From Paragonimus skrjabini miyazakii (lineage: Eukaryota; Platyhelminthes; Trematoda; Plagiorchiida; Troglotrematidae): DNA of 64,000 nucleotides. The position numbers and the translations under genes were made by a program. The stretch is taken from contig JTDE01000208.1 of assembly GCA_014338405.1 (NCBI GenBank), forward strand, positions 269,155-333,154, given 5' to 3'. A model generated the notes under the pieces. That model was not told where the DNA came from. It was given only the letters and a program-made list of their open reading frames with translations, and made no database searches. Of this stretch, positions 24,201-37,035 are shown one piece after another (position 1 is the first letter of the stretch; each line of letters opens with the position of its first letter).

Positions 24201-26244
24201 AATGAAGAACTCTAACCAGTAAATCCGGCACCATCTTTCAAAGTAGACAAATCGAACAGTTCAAGTGAATTACAGAGTTCAGACCAACCATATGGATCAT
24301 GCGAATTTCGTGGACTCAAACTAAATGCTTTTGTTATCACTTAGTAGTTCGTATCCTAAAATTCATTCCGAAAAGAATATTAAACGTGTCAAAAACGGAC
24401 TGGATCTGACTACAAGTGCAGCACACAACGCATGATCGTCGGTCATTACAAAATATCTACGTGCTTTTGTAACCTGCTCTGGGTGAGTGTTTAATCGTGC
24501 TCGCTTTGGTCCAACGAGGCGATTGCGTTGCTTCCTTCTGAGAGAGAGAAACTAGACTAACTTCTAGCTAAAGAATTGTTTCCTGCATGGTTCTGATAGG
24601 GTTGGCTTATCAATAAAGACGCCTACTACTAGCCTAATATGTACTTTTTAGAAGTGCTTCTTGGATGGGGCCGTGTTACTTCATGAGGAATTTTCTCTCG
24701 CGGAGAGTGTAACACTCGCGAAGAACGATGTCAAGAGCATAAGCACTAATTGGTTATCGTGTTGAAGTAATGTTTATCACCATGGACCATCCATAACTCC
24801 TGTGCACCTGCTTTCAGCAACCGTGCCAATTGCAACTTAAGTTACCCTAGATCAGAGTCGGACAAAAATGTTATCAGGAGAGCGACCAGCACAAGGAAAT
24901 TGTGTAACTCCAGGTTGGTCCGTCAAAGTTAATTTTTTTCATCTTAAATATGGGTAAGGTGATTTTGTCCCTGAGGATCTGAGTTCAATCAATACCCAGA
25001 ACTCTTTGTTGTATAGGTAAATTTATTGCACTTATACACAGCCATATTGACCGAACGATGGAAACAAGTGATTGGTTTGGGTTTGTAGTGGTCGACATGT
25101 AAAATTTTGTTGTTACACATTGGTGCTGTATTAACTTGTCACTCACTTCAGGTATCTGTTTCAAACTGACCAAACTGTGTGCAACTCACACCGTATTTGT
25201 GACTGATATTCATTTCCGTCACCTTTTAATTTAACCTGGAGTTAAGTCCAACTCCAACTGCAACAAATATTTAGCACTCACTTAGCCAGTAGAATCCTCA
25301 CCTACAACGCAGAGGGAAGAATGTTGTCCTTAAACTTCTTTGTACATGCGATGTTGTGGTGCCGCGAAAAAAAATCGATTGAATCATTCAGACGATCAAT
25401 CGTGCTCAGACCAAACATTGAGTACAGCGCCAATGAAGCTGACCTTTTCAGGCATGCAGGCTCGGCGACAAACCAGCTATTCTATCAAACACATCGAGAA
25501 TCAATTTATATTGACAAAATTAACCGTTAATAGCTGGTTGAGTGTGACACCGTTTTAAAGCAGTTGCTTATATAACCACTTACTAGTGAACCATGGAAAA
25601 TTAAGTGGTTAAATTTTGCGGATAGTCTACTGAAAGTTTTGGAGTATCATGACACAGGTACATGTAGGAGATTAAATAATAGAATCTTGAAATCCATGGT
25701 GCGAGATAAGGAGCAGAATATAAATCTAAAGAAGACAAGAGTTGGTTGAAATTTAGGTAATTAAGTCCGCAAAAAGTTGTTTGGCATTGGTTAGGATCAT
25801 GATAGATGGAGGATATATGTGACAGTTCCATCGATCATCACTTTAAAGTTTAATGAATAGGATTGTTATATAAATGAATGCGTAAATTCAGCCGAGTCAC
25901 AGAGTATTGGGACAATAACTATAGACACGGCTATCACCCTCGATAATGAGTAAATCTGTAGAATCAAGGTTTGCCTATGCATAATATGTAACAAACCATT
26001 ACAAATCCTAGCAATATTATAGCTCTTCCAATACTCTCAGTCTCATGGCATACAAGCCATGTCCGGCATCCCCTAATATTTGCTAGATATTTTCCTCTGC
26101 ACTAATGCCACCCCCTTGCAACAGGGTTGATCCGGTAAGTTGATGACGTACTTTATAAACTTACACGAAGACCAACGCGTCAAGCCCTGAGTAGGTGGAA
26201 TATGTTCACAGCCGAGTACTGTTTGGTGACTAGAAGAAATTATT
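18235..26244. other. No confirmed gene; long intronic or intergenic tract
   Basis: No gene with recognisable homology. A compact near-palindrome rich in CG lies at 24695-24721. GC-richer open segments on both strands around 19680-19900 look weakly protein-like but conflict with each other and are not called. Confidence 0.4.
24695..24721. repeat. Nested short inverted repeats (CG-rich)
   Basis: CTCTCGCGGAGAG forms a 5-bp hairpin, and GAGTGT-A-ACACTC together with flanking TCGCG/CGCGA forms a second overlapping near-palindrome. The segment is CG-rich in an AT-rich region. Role unknown. Confidence 0.5.
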
Positions 26245-26245
26245 C

Positions 26246-26515
26246 AGTCGGTGGTATTGGTGGATTCCAGCATGAACAGCTGAGAAATCCCGTGTTGGCA
26301 GTCAATCCGCTGGATCATTTGGCACATGTCCCATGACAGTGAATTGGACGGGTAACTGAATACAAATGTGAAATTTCCAGGCTCTTGGCGTGTTTTCGTA
26401 GCTCATCTGGTAGGGTGCTTGCCACGTTTGGGAATGCTGTTTATGTCGCTGGATACAATCCAGCCGAAGCCCTGGCTTTTCCAGATTGGGTTTCATCTAA
26501 ATTACGAAATCTGCC
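26246..26515 (+). repeat. SINE-B copy B2
   Basis: Plus-strand copy aligned with 28693-28970: GATTCCAGCATGAAC, AGAAATCC, GGCAGTCAATCC, CTGGATCA, GACGGGTAA, CAAATGTGAAATTTC, GTAGCTCATCTGGTAG, then TACAATCCAGCCGAAG and a GGGTTTCATCTAA end. Box A is close to consensus and box B is damaged (GATACAATCC for GGTTCAAATCC). Confidence 0.82.
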
Positions 26516-27123
26516 ACACTACTTTTAAGTAACGATTTATGGATACTTGTGTATACACAGTGTTTGCCCTTCAACGAATAAGTTCATAAGAACTTACGTC
26601 AGCTCCATTGAAACAACAGGCTATTGAAAAGTCATTTATCCAAACCCTACATCTACCGTGTTTCAATGCATTGCTTGAGTAAAACCACTACAGTTATGCC
26701 ACTTTATCTCAATTTCAAACTATTCTACCTCAAGTTTCGTACAGTCAGTTTCGTACAACCTGAATGTCTCAGACTTAATCTGGGTCATAGCAAAAAGTAG
26801 CAATCATCTCCAGGAAGGCTTCACGCAAGCAATTTACATGTCACGGGAACTCCGGCGAGTCAACAATTAGTCTACGTCTAGCCTGGTTCAAAGTTAGGCT
26901 TATATCTTTTCGCTCCTGTAATATTGGTAGTATCGAAAGGTACAGCTAAGCGTGAATCCACACTCTTTATCATTCCATTCCAGTTGATCTGGGCAGCGAA
27001 TGGATGAAACCTCTCTCAAGCTCAACCATTCGTATTTTGAGTACTTATCAAAGGTTCTGACTTCACGAATGTCATATCCAGACATCACAGACTAAAGGTG
27101 AACAAGTCAATGGAGAAATTGTG

Positions 27124-27470
27124 GTGGACTATCAGGCAGAAGGTGCGAGTATTCCAACTCTCGGCGGAATAACTCGGTGCAGCATGGAGATGCGTTCAAA
27201 AACCTACAACGAGCGGATAGGGGACGGCGTGGGCGACCGGATGAGTCAACGCTCGACTGGATCGGACGAACGGGCGAGACACGACAGACAAAGTAAGATG
27301 GACGACCAAATCAGAGGCGCGATTATTCCAATACCCAGAGGAATTTCTCGACACAGTCGTAAAGTACGATCAAAGCCCATAGTGGATAGATGGAGGACAA
27401 CACAAGCGAACGGATGAGCCATCCCTCAACGAAATCGGACCAACAGACGAAGATTGGTAGGCGGAAAACC
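27124..27470 (+). repeat. GC-rich tandem duplication, period about 177 bp
   Basis: Two adjacent diverged copies are visible: 27124-27300 and 27301 to about 27470. Shared blocks include TATTCCAA, GGAAT(A/T)(A/T)CTCG, CGGATGAG(C/T)CA, CTC(A/G)AC and ATCGGAC. The block is clearly GC-richer than its surroundings, and GC-rich sequence extends to about 27650. The single open frame across it at 27121-27417 simply reflects the two repeat copies. It looks like part of a repetitive element (for example a tandemly arranged UTR or LTR region) that I cannot name. Confidence 0.7.
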
Positions 27471-28446
27471 CCCGGATAGTAGGCGCTGATCACACATATA
27501 AACCTGGCAGAAGTGCATATGACGTGTGAGCGGAAACCGGGGCTGTTGTGGACTGGAATTGTGATTCAAAATCGCGAGCGCGTGTGTGGCATGGTAACTA
27601 CCGAGTTGGACGCCTTTTCGCTACAAAATGGTTGCTCGAACAAGTTAAGCAAGTCCTTCCTGAGTACATAAATTCTAGCAGGTTGAATTGCGACGTTCAT
27701 TATGCCTCATCAATATGATACATCGAAGATAACGAAGAAAACTAAGGAAGTAATGCAAGCGAGGCAGAGGTGGCCTTAACAGATCGTGACGATTCAAGAT
27801 CAGAGATAGCTAGGCAGAGTATCAAGTTGAAATTGTTTTTATTACAAAAATATCCACTTACTGACGAGGGTTATTGGTCTTTGCATTGATTTTACCGCGT
27901 ACTCAAAGGAAACAGCAGTTGAAAACCAAGCCCTACGCGTACAAACCCAGTTGGCAACAATATACTTCACGGTATACTAGTCGTTCTGTTTATTACATGT
28001 TACGCCGTAAATACTCTCAAGTATTCGGAACATGCACACAACCAGCTGTATAGTCTAGCAACTTCTACCTTAACAGACAAATCTCGTATTCCTTCAGAGT
28101 GGTATTTTAGGATGATAGTGTATTATATTATACATCGTGGAAATAAATATCGATTTGATGCCGAAGACTATTACACATATGCGGAGAGGAATGGTCGCTG
28201 AATAACTAATACCTGATGACAGCATATTAAAAAAAAATTCAAATGACAGTAAATTACACTAAGACAAATTAGCTTTCACGCCTGAAACTCTTGCATACAA
28301 TTAAAACTCAACTGAAGCTGTCAGTCTTCATATTCCCTAGTACCGTAAACAATTACACAAACACAAAGTGGTTAAGCGAGTAATTGGACCAGAAATGTGA
28401 TCAAAGAATAAGTAAAGATGAAGTACAAGGGGAAGAATATAAAAAC

Positions 28447-28463
28447 AATAATAATAATAATAA
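28447..28463 (+). repeat. (AAT)n microsatellite
   Basis: Short run of AAT/ATA triplets, about six units. Confidence 0.85.
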
Positions 28464-28692
28464 CAATAGTCCAATGAAGTGTCGAACAATGCCTACTCAC
28501 TGATTGCTCAGTAAGAAACGTGTTAAAATCGATATCACAGAACCGTTTCTAGCAATAACAACTTAAAAGATATTATTGAGGTCCAAATTTTACTGTTCTC
28601 AAGGGCTTTTCAGTTTTCACATCACAACTTGTTTGCTATGCATCACATACTTCAATGTTCAAAGCCGATCTGCACATATGTGAGTGCTTCAG

Positions 28693-28970
28693 TTAAACGG
28701 TGACCAATGTTTTAAGTGAGACCCAACTGTGAAAAATCTGGACTTTGGCTGGATTTGAACCAACTACAGAAACACCATGCCTCAACGCGGTAAGCGCTCT
28801 ACCAGCTGAGCTACGAAGCCACACCAGAAGCTCAGAAATTTCACATTTGGACCCGATTACCCACCCGTCCCACTGTCTCCTATGGAATTTACCAAGTGAT
28901 CCAGGGGATCGACTGCCCCGGCAGGATTTCTCGAACAGTTCACGCTGGAATCTACCAACGCCACTCTTGT
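28693..28970 (-). repeat. SINE-B copy B3 (best preserved)
   Basis: Reverse-orientation tRNA-derived SINE of about 280 bp. On the minus strand it has a perfect box A, TAGCTCAGCTGG (28813-28802), and a perfect box B, GGTTCAAATCC (28761-28751), spaced as in a tRNA. The tRNA-like part is preceded by about 150 bases that are also present in copies B1 and B2, and is followed by a short tail containing GGGTCTCACTTAA. It is probably derived from a class of tRNA with TAGCTCAG box A, but I could not fix the isoacceptor. The open frames through it on both strands are by-products. Confidence 0.88.
28751..28813 (-). promoter_or_regulatory. Internal RNA polymerase III promoter of SINE-B (boxes A and B)
   Basis: Box A TAGCTCAGCTGG at 28813-28802 and box B GGTTCAAATCC at 28761-28751 both match the tRNA consensus exactly. 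This copy is the one most likely to have been transcriptionally competent. Confidence 0.75.
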
Positions 28971-29149
28971 GTATAGAAATTGTACTACTAATAAGTATAT
29001 ATGTATTCTTTCGACTAAGAGAGTGATACTGTACTGACAACACCAGGTGACTTACGACTGGGTTGCTTCCAAATTTACTAAGCACAACTCCATTGTACTT
29101 AAAATGCACGAATGCGAGCGTGTTTGGAATATCATGTACTCCGTGGAGA

Positions 29150-29265
29150 GGTAAAAAGAAGTAACAGGTAACTTCGTAAAACGGGAAAATAAACACAGAG
29201 AGATTCCAGTGGTGAGGCCTAAACTGGGAAGAAAAATATTGAAAATATGACGCCAGAAGCATTCC
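29150..29265 (-). repeat. Repeat C, copy 1
   Basis: The minus strand contains TTTTTCTTCCCAGTTTAG followed by a diverged 12 bases and GAATCTCTCT. The same arrangement occurs on the plus strand at 52530-52600. Flanking similarity extends weakly on both sides. It lies just upstream of SINE-B copy B3 in the same orientation, so the two may be parts of one composite insertion. Confidence 0.6.
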
Positions 29266-29407
29266 ATTATAGTTTCATTATGGTTCGACGAAAACAACAC
29301 ACACACATGCAGATAGGAAGCGAAAAAAACATGACGGTAAGCAGACAGACTTATACATCTGGTGAAGATAAGATCCTATCGCATAAAGACAGGGTGTTAG
29401 TTCCACC

Positions 29408-29434
29408 GTATATATACATATATATATATATAAA
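29408..29434 (+). repeat. (AT)n microsatellite
   Basis: Imperfect TA dinucleotide run of about 27 bases. Confidence 0.85.
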
Positions 29435-29733
29435 AGGGAAGCTTATACAAATGGACCAGTTAGCTCAAGGTTGTTTTCAATGTCAGTGAGCATTTAATCA
29501 CGTCTACTTCTAATGTGCCGTCACTCGAGTCAATGTGTGAAATTTCTTGTGAAAATCAGCGTTTGAAAGCTTGAGGTTCACAGTCTTATTTCAGCGTATA
29601 AATTATTGTTCAAACAGATTAAAAACGCTAGCCTAAATAAGGCTTTCATTGGGTTTGATTTGTACTCAGTTAGGTTTATGAAAGGTGAAATTTACGAAAA
29701 GAATTTAGTAATCAAAAAGATTTTATATAAAGT

Positions 29734-30045
29734 GATCACCATGTACAATTGATCGCAGCTGTCGCATTCTCATAGACTTTCCAGCCAGTCCCATTCCAAA
29801 GGAAGCAGCAGACACGAGTTTTGCTTTTACTGGAACTTGGCAATAGTGCATATCTTTGCCACGGCCGGGAATAAAACTCCCACCACGTTTTCATGAGACA
29901 ACCGTGTTGACTACTGCGCCACTGATTTCACACTGGGCATGATTGGGTCATCGTATGTAAACGCTCAGCCACATTCGCTCGCGAGTAGTGTTCAGTTTGC
30001 CAGACCACCCTGAGAGGAGGCAGTATCTGTCCTGGTAACTCCGAC
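29734..30045 (-). repeat. SINE-A copy A3
   Basis: Near full-length reverse copy: GATCGCAGCTGTCGCATTCT at its 3' end, ACTCCCACCACG and ACTGCGCCACTGA over the tRNA-like part, and TCGCGAGTAGTG...CAGTTTGCC...CTGTC over the 5' extension. It is diverged from A8 by many substitutions, so it is an older insertion. Confidence 0.85.
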
Positions 30046-33000
30046 AAATGATCCCCCAACTAGGACTTGTGTCCAAGTTGAAATCCTAGAAAGCATTGGT
30101 GATTGAAAAGCCCATTTTCCATGGATATACTGACACTTTGCATAAACGTTCAACACCTAAAAGTTTTGTTTATTAAAGTTGCTACACAATACATCCCAAA
30201 AATCAGGATGAAGAAATACACCCACCCTTACTTGAATCGTTGGGCCAAAGTGAAGATGTTGGCCACTGCAAGTTCCGAGCGGGTACTTCATTGTTCACGT
30301 TCCATGGATCCCAGTTTTTTGTCGACTCCAGCGTATCACATCCTTGTGTAAAGGAACAATCGAAGTGAGTCCATTGTTGGTCCTATAACAGAGTATGAAT
30401 TAATATTTGTAGATGTGTGAACAACAAAAATGGTTTTTGTTTTGAACCATTTACATAATGTGATTGAATGGCCGTACCATGAACTAGCACATGTGATGTC
30501 ACACAAACGTTGAGGATTCATTCTGTTCTGTCGATAACTTGTCAAGGTACTCCACGTTACCTAATTTACTCCGCTTTCCATAAACTACCACTGTCCATAA
30601 CCTGTATTTTCGTCCAAATCAGATCACTTGTTTGCATCAAAGCTTAGACATGGTATTCAAACTAATTGCAAAGTAAACGAGTTCTGGTAAACAACGCATA
30701 CGATATGTTTCACTATCAACTAGTACAGATTCTGCACCATCAGTCATTAAGGAAGACAAAAACAAGATAACTATTCCAGAAAAAACAGTATCATGAAAAC
30801 ACCCGTGGTAAGGAAGTCCCAGAAGCAGAACATAGATTTTGAACAGGTTAACAGTAAGCCGCCAGTCACATAGCACCAACCGCTTGCTAGTATACAAGTT
30901 GAGTCTTTAACCTACACAGCGAAATATTAATGAGGTAAATTAGTTTAGCGGAAACTGGGAAGAATTATAACAGATTTGGAATGCATTTGTTTTTCTGTAG
31001 GTAAACCACCCAACTTTGATCCGAAATTTTTAACGTATTCACGGAATTAAAATAAACTTTTAATGAAAACTGGTATTATTTCACTAAAACCCTTCCAACA
31101 CCACATTTTTGGCCTCAGACATTGATCGCAAACTGTCCCCCTGTTCTACAAACCGTCGATTTCAAAAATGTCTGAGTTGGACAAATCCGAACCTGGGGAT
31201 GACAACAGATCAACTAGCAGCAAAATTGTTGAAACTTGGCTTAAAATATCTGCGACAAACGAAATGTTACCTCGCCATAATGGAGTGAAATCAGTTAATA
31301 TAGTTTTACTTCCTTTCTCTTATTTTTTAAAATATTTAAATTTGTTCTTAATATGATTCATGTGGTTACACTTTGTCAGCCGAAAAAAACTAATTAATAT
31401 TACGTTTTTTTAAACTTAACAACTAGTTTCGAATTGACAGCCCAACTATGAAGTTCGTTGGTTCACTTGGGTCATTCTTCAGTCAACTTGAAACCTGAAA
31501 GTTTATTCACAGAATGTTACTGGTAAACTCACGTTCTCGGTATATTTGTTTACAAATGGGATATGTTTTAGTGGATAACAACAAACGGGTTAAGAACTTT
31601 GTTCCCATCAACAGTCCTTAGAACCATGTGTTTATTGTGTATTGTCATTGGTAACCAACGACCATGGGGATCATTTAGCGTTAAGCGACATCTCGAAATG
31701 CTGCAATTGCTCCAACCGAGGCTCGTCAATTTTCTTCTAATACCCTTTAGAAGGTGGCTGCACACTTTTAGTCGACCGTTTTCCACTCGAGTTCCCATAC
31801 TTAATCTCTACGCTTCAAATTGTAGACCGTGTTGTAAATCTCTTAAAGGTTAATTCATTATCGATTTAGTCATTTTCTAACAATGGATGATGAGCGAAAC
31901 TTCAAATTCCAAATTTCTAATGACCACAAGAATAAGAGTAAGGTAGCTGAAACAACAGATGAAAAGTGAAAAAAATCTAACCAAGATTTCATCAATTTTA
32001 TAAGTGTTTGCAGAGTTAGGCCGTCGGTTTATTTATGCTCCAACCTAGGTACTGTGCTAATGACATCATCACGAGACAAGTGTTGTTCACTAATCCAGTA
32101 TTTAAAATTTAATCCCCGCGTTTTTTGAAACCAAGTTCAAACGGACCTGTCTTGCTCCAGTTGCAAAGAAAATCTTCGCAAAATTTTGCAATCTACACCA
32201 TACGCTCTGCTAAACACTGTGTTCACTAAAGTAATCATCGGGATTGTAAAATCATACAATCTCCGAATATAAAATTTGGTAGCCACCTGGAAGATCGATA
32301 TAATAGTTCGAAAAAGAGTTAGACATTAGTTTGTTATTATAAGTAACTGTGATTTGGATAAAACTTAGTGCCTTCATTAAAATTAACTTATTTGGCTTAC
32401 CTAACAGTAGTTTCTCAGTGAGGTACCTATAACCTGATTACTTAGAATCAATGATTATTTTCATATGACATTCACACTAAAACCGAACAGTAATTTATAT
32501 TCGTAATACCAATACCCTCTAACAACCTCAAAACGTTATGTTTCTTTAATTCTATTTATTCAAATTATGATGAAGAGTTAACCTTACGTGATATTAATCT
32601 TGTGATATTTGTCTAGCCAATGGTATAGTAAAACTACCTGGAACATGGAGCTGAGCATCACTAAAATGAGAATCGTCAAAAAGAAAGTGTAACAATAAAG
32701 AAGGAGTGTCTGATCTCGTCAGTTAACTTCTTCATACAGAGTGGAGTTATGTGATCATCATAAGTTTAATGATGAAGGTTTAGGTATAGAGAATTAACAA
32801 CCCATCCCAAAAAGCAGTTTTCGTTAGTACAGAAATGTGTACAACGTGAGTCACAATTCAATTAACTTCCTATCACTAACGCCGGTCCAGCTGACACAGA
32901 AGCTACGTCCCTGCTCGAATGTTGCTATATCAAGCAAGTCATTAGCGTTACTGTTCATGATGAACTGAAACATGGAACGAATTATTTCTTTGCCCTGCTG

Positions 33001-36000
33001 CTTTTGCCACAACAGTGTTTTGTCACATTCGAAGTGAGCGGGACAATGGCAGCTGAACAAAATAAATACACGGAATAATCGTTCAAAGGTAGATGGTTAG
33101 GTTATGGAACAAGTGTTAAGAGATTTCTGACACAGATTCATCAACAAGGCCCAGTAAGCACAGTCAAAATAAATTGGACTTCCTGCACCAGGTAACAGTC
33201 TTTCGTTGAATATGTGTGTATATATACATGTACTCTCGGCTCTGAGCTTTATCTACAGGTAATACGCTTAGAATGTTTTTGATGATGACAACTGTCGTCC
33301 GAATACAGAGGAATGAATAAGCACAAATATTCCAGGAAGAAAAGTGTACAAAAATAACATACATTCATAGTGGCTGTGTGAACCTCATTGACACCTTGTC
33401 AGCAGTCTCGCACAGTCACTGAGATTTCTACCCAGTGCTCGCCTGTGGTAACTTATGTAATTTGATTCTGAGTGCTCTTTGACAGACTTCACTGCGATCT
33501 CCTCGTTTAATTTTTGAATGATTATTTATCACTTGCCAACGAGTGATTTTTGGGCAAACGATAAATGGAAACGAACGTGAATGAAACCATATTCGCAATC
33601 GTGATGGTTGTGACTAAGAGAATGGCATTTCTTAATGGAACGGCTGACAGCGATATAATTAAATTGAGTCCACGGTTAGGTTGTACATGTCTGTTTACGC
33701 ATAATGGACTGGTATCCCGTTCAACAATGAGGAACTAAGTATATTATGCCCTTAAGATGCGTGAAGTTGCAACAACCGATCGCCAATGTCAATGCATTCA
33801 ACCTTGTTGTAGTACATACAACTCAGTTGCTTCTCTTCTAGGGTAGGATGACCTAGCGATGCGCACACATTATCTTTAATTTAATGATATCCCAACTTCT
33901 AGTCTGTCTCAGAGTGTCCACATGAGTTCGATGGGAATTGTTTTACTGGCATTTGATTTACTGTACTTTGGAGCATATAGTGATGCAACAAAGAAATGAC
34001 TTTTATCTGCTCTGTGCCACCAAACTTTCATTAAGTCCAGTAATACATGAGTGAGGATTCTCCCAAATCCGATAGAGCCAGCAATGCTTGCCTTTAGCAA
34101 TCAGGTATATCCTGATGCCACTAAGAATAAAAAGCTTCGACTCAGTTACCACCAGAATTCTTGAGAAACAACTGCGAACTTACAGAACTATCCAGTAATT
34201 GTGGCAACTAAATGGTAACTGTTGAGACGCAGCATACACCCATTTCCATGTTTTTAAAAGAGCATTCTCCAGAAACACCTATTGCTGCGTTTATCGGACA
34301 GCGTGGACCTTAAAAATGATATTGTTTACCAGTTGACTTCAACTTAAGACGTCACAACTGAAAGCGAGAGAGGCGGGAACAAGCGAAAAATAATGAAATG
34401 ATTTATCAGTAGTACGATGAGTTCAAATATCTCCTGGCAATTTATGCCCATAAGAGTGGATGAATTACAAGAAAGAAAATGATCAAGTACAAATAATGCA
34501 CGTGTTCCGCTACATTTCATTTTAGTCATGAAAAATTCTGTCTGTCCTCATCTTGCCTAATGATTTGTTAATAGAATTCGCTACATTTTTAAAATATTAA
34601 TAACATGTTACATTGTAGACTCTATTGAGTTAAATGATATTTTGGAAGACGTAATCTTGGATTCAAAAATACCCGGTTCATTTGTAATACAGTCACTATA
34701 AACTAACAACTCCACTGGCCAATTCGTTTATGATTTTATACAATTTCTTAGCAGTTTATCATCTATTCCTCTTTTTTATTGCAGCAGAAAATCTCCATAT
34801 TTGGTGTTAAGTATTTTACATTGTGGCAATAGACAGTCCTCAATATGTTGAAGTAACTTAAAGAAACATTTTACATAACAACTCTGTGTACAATTTTGAA
34901 GGCGGTATAGCTGATGTTTTAAATTGTACTGGTCATTATATTTTTTTCCGTATCTTACACAGGTATTACATTTAGTTTTTTCTGTCATCCGTGGAACTGA
35001 GATCATTAAGGACGGAACAGTTTTACATATAGGGCCATGATATAACAATATGCAGAACATAATTAGTGATAAAGTTATCTGAAGTTACCAATATCACTAT
35101 TAAGTGCATTTCCGACATGCGTTACCCGGTTAAAATTAGTTAACGTATTTGTCAAATAAAGCTTGGCACAGTGATAGAAATTCTTGAAACAGAATGTACA
35201 CTAGCTAGTGTTCACATGTATTTATATCACTTTATGACGTTAAAAGGTTCAAGACTTTTAATGTAGTGAACATGAAGAGGGAGGTTTTCATTAGGCAGTA
35301 GTTCGAAAATGACCACTTACTCTTCAAAGTTCATGATCGGTTTCGGTCTGTTGTGAAGCGCACATATCCTCCAGCCAAAATATATCTCTCGTTGTCAACT
35401 CGAGGCATGATTGCTCAGAAAGCTTGTCTGCCTCAGAGCTTATTTGGAAGCTTAGTTACAGTCACGATAGTGCTTCCGTTATCCGACTGTCAATCCTCTA
35501 CAGATGACCGGCGTTATTTACTATACAGACAGAAAGTCAGACAAACCATCAAACACGAAATATAGGGTCATCGTTTGTGTAACCAATCTTCAGGACACAC
35601 CACAACCTAGAGTAAATCAGTTCGTTTCGTGTTACTGAACCTCATCCCTTCATCTAAGGCTACCAGTGAAAGACCGTTTGGTGAGTATACAGAGAGTGAC
35701 AGTTTACTTCATTTTCCTTGTTGTACTCGATTCATACATTAAATCTGTTTTTGACTTCAGCACTTGCAATAAAGTCTAGTTGTTTTGATATACCGATGAA
35801 GAGACACAACAAGATGCTACCAATCGCGTAAAGTTTGTTTGTTGTACGAAATATACAAAACTACGATACTATTATACTCTTTAGAAGAAGGGTGGGTTCA
35901 TATTGCTGAAAAACATAAGAAGGAAACTGCCAACACGTTGATTTTTATCACAGCTTCAATCCTGTTAGTTCTTCAGTTCAACCTACTTACGAAAATGTTG

Positions 36001-36113
36001 GTGGAGAAAATTGGACAACATTAAATTGTGAAAAAGATTGCTACTTTCAGTGATTCAAACAGGTGAAAATAGGATGAATGCAGACTAAAAGCCATTTGGC
36101 AAATTGACCACAC
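30046..36113. other. No confirmed gene; intronic or intergenic
   Basis: No recognisable homology. A plus-strand open segment at 31168-31284 (see separate entry) could be a first coding exon. Other open frames here appear random. Confidence 0.4.
31168..31284 (+). CDS. Possible first coding exon, function unknown
   Basis: An ATG in an A-rich context (AAAAATGTCTGAG) starts a polar segment, MSELDKSEPGDDNRSTSSK, that continues to a donor-like GGA|GTGAAA after 39 codons. The composition resembles a disordered protein N-terminus. No family is recognised and no following exon was found, so this is weak. Confidence 0.18.
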
Positions 36114-36296
36114 CTTGATCGATTCCGGTCGCTGGCGTTTGATCTCATCGATACTCAGCCTTGATGACTGGATGCAGGAAATCAACGGTTTTGGTTTCTG
36201 AGTGTTGATGGAGGTCGTATCGTGAACAGCACTCACATCATCGGATTGCTCATCCAGATCAATCAGGTCATTTATAAACTGGTCTTGCTGGTTTGG
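36114..36296 (-). CDS. Internal exon with clathrin-box motif; possible endocytic adaptor
   Basis: On the minus strand a strong acceptor (AACTTTCTCAAATTCCAG, ending at 36297) is followed by 61 codons ending at a donor AAG|GTGTGG (36114/36113). The exon is phase 0 at both ends. Residues 7-20 read FINDLIDLDEQSDD. The LIDLD core fits the clathrin-box consensus (L-hydrophobic-x-hydrophobic-acidic) found in PTB adaptors such as LDLRAP1, where an acidic LLDLE segment follows the PTB domain. The rest is polar and probably disordered. It lies on the same strand as, and downstream of, the PTB exon at 54073-54344, so I infer one gene. The motif is short, and the exon could belong to something else. Confidence 0.42.
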
Positions 36297-36608
36297 CTGG
36301 AATTTGAGAAAGTTATATGAGTAAGAAACTAACGGGGTGAACGGTACTTTTCGAAAATCGATATTAGTTGCACCAATTATTGAACTGATACCAACATGTT
36401 ACATCAGGCAAAACCAATTGGATACCGTATTGATTTGGGTCCTGCCAGTTTGAGACCACTGAATCACGTGTTTGAGTGCCCCGATTAATAGGGAAGGCTG
36501 AAGGTAAGGGTGTGAAAGAAAAATAGGCGTGTTACACTCTTCTGAAGCGAACATACTGTTTCCCAAAACGATCTTATTGTGTTGGGGACTTGGCAGAACT
36601 AAAATGAA

Positions 36609-36910
36609 TATCAGTCACAGCTCAGCACAACTTTCGCACTTCCAAAGACTTTCTAGCGACATTCCTTCATAAAAAAGCACTAAACTGGTGGTTCGCTCTT
36701 GTTGAGGCTCGTTACTAGTTTGTACACTTGCTGTGGTCCGGATATGAATTCCGTCCCTACTTTTCTGAGACAATCTTGTTGACCGCGGCACCTTTTGTCT
36801 CAAATTGGGCGTGAACGAAATGCCATATCTGACAGCTTCACACGGGTTTGTGAATAACGATGGCGTTGTCAAATCTCGATAGGAGGCAGTTGTTGCCCGT
36901 TATCTCCAAT
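36609..36910 (-). repeat. SINE-A copy A4 (old, diverged)
   Basis: Reverse-orientation copy recognisable by order of blocks: CAGCTCAGCACAACTTTCGCA, AGACTTTC, GCTCTTGTTGAGGCTCGTTACTAG, GGTCCGGATATGAATTCC, TGAGACAATCTTG, CGGCACC, then GGAGGCAGTTGTTGCCC. Many substitutions compared with A8. Confidence 0.75.
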
Positions 36911-37035
36911 AAACGAACTCACTACCTGGTCAGGTTAAAGTCTCTGATTTTATTAAAGCTATTGAACAGTATTCTAGATTACTGATGAGTGGCCGAGGAT
37001 TTGGTTGAGTTTATGTGAACATAATTCATATTTGA

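Noticed and set aside
27121..27417. 98-codon arginine-rich frame
   Set aside because: It is created by the tandem GC-rich repeat; the peptide repeats because the DNA does.
28693..29262. 189-codon minus-strand frame
   Set aside because: It runs through SINE-B and Repeat C; the tRNA-like part gives the familiar spurious peptide WLRSSAGRALTAL.
34776..35060. Cysteine/histidine-rich minus-strand frame resembling a zinc finger
   Set aside because: The spacing of Cys and His does not fit a known finger and no adjoining exon was found.
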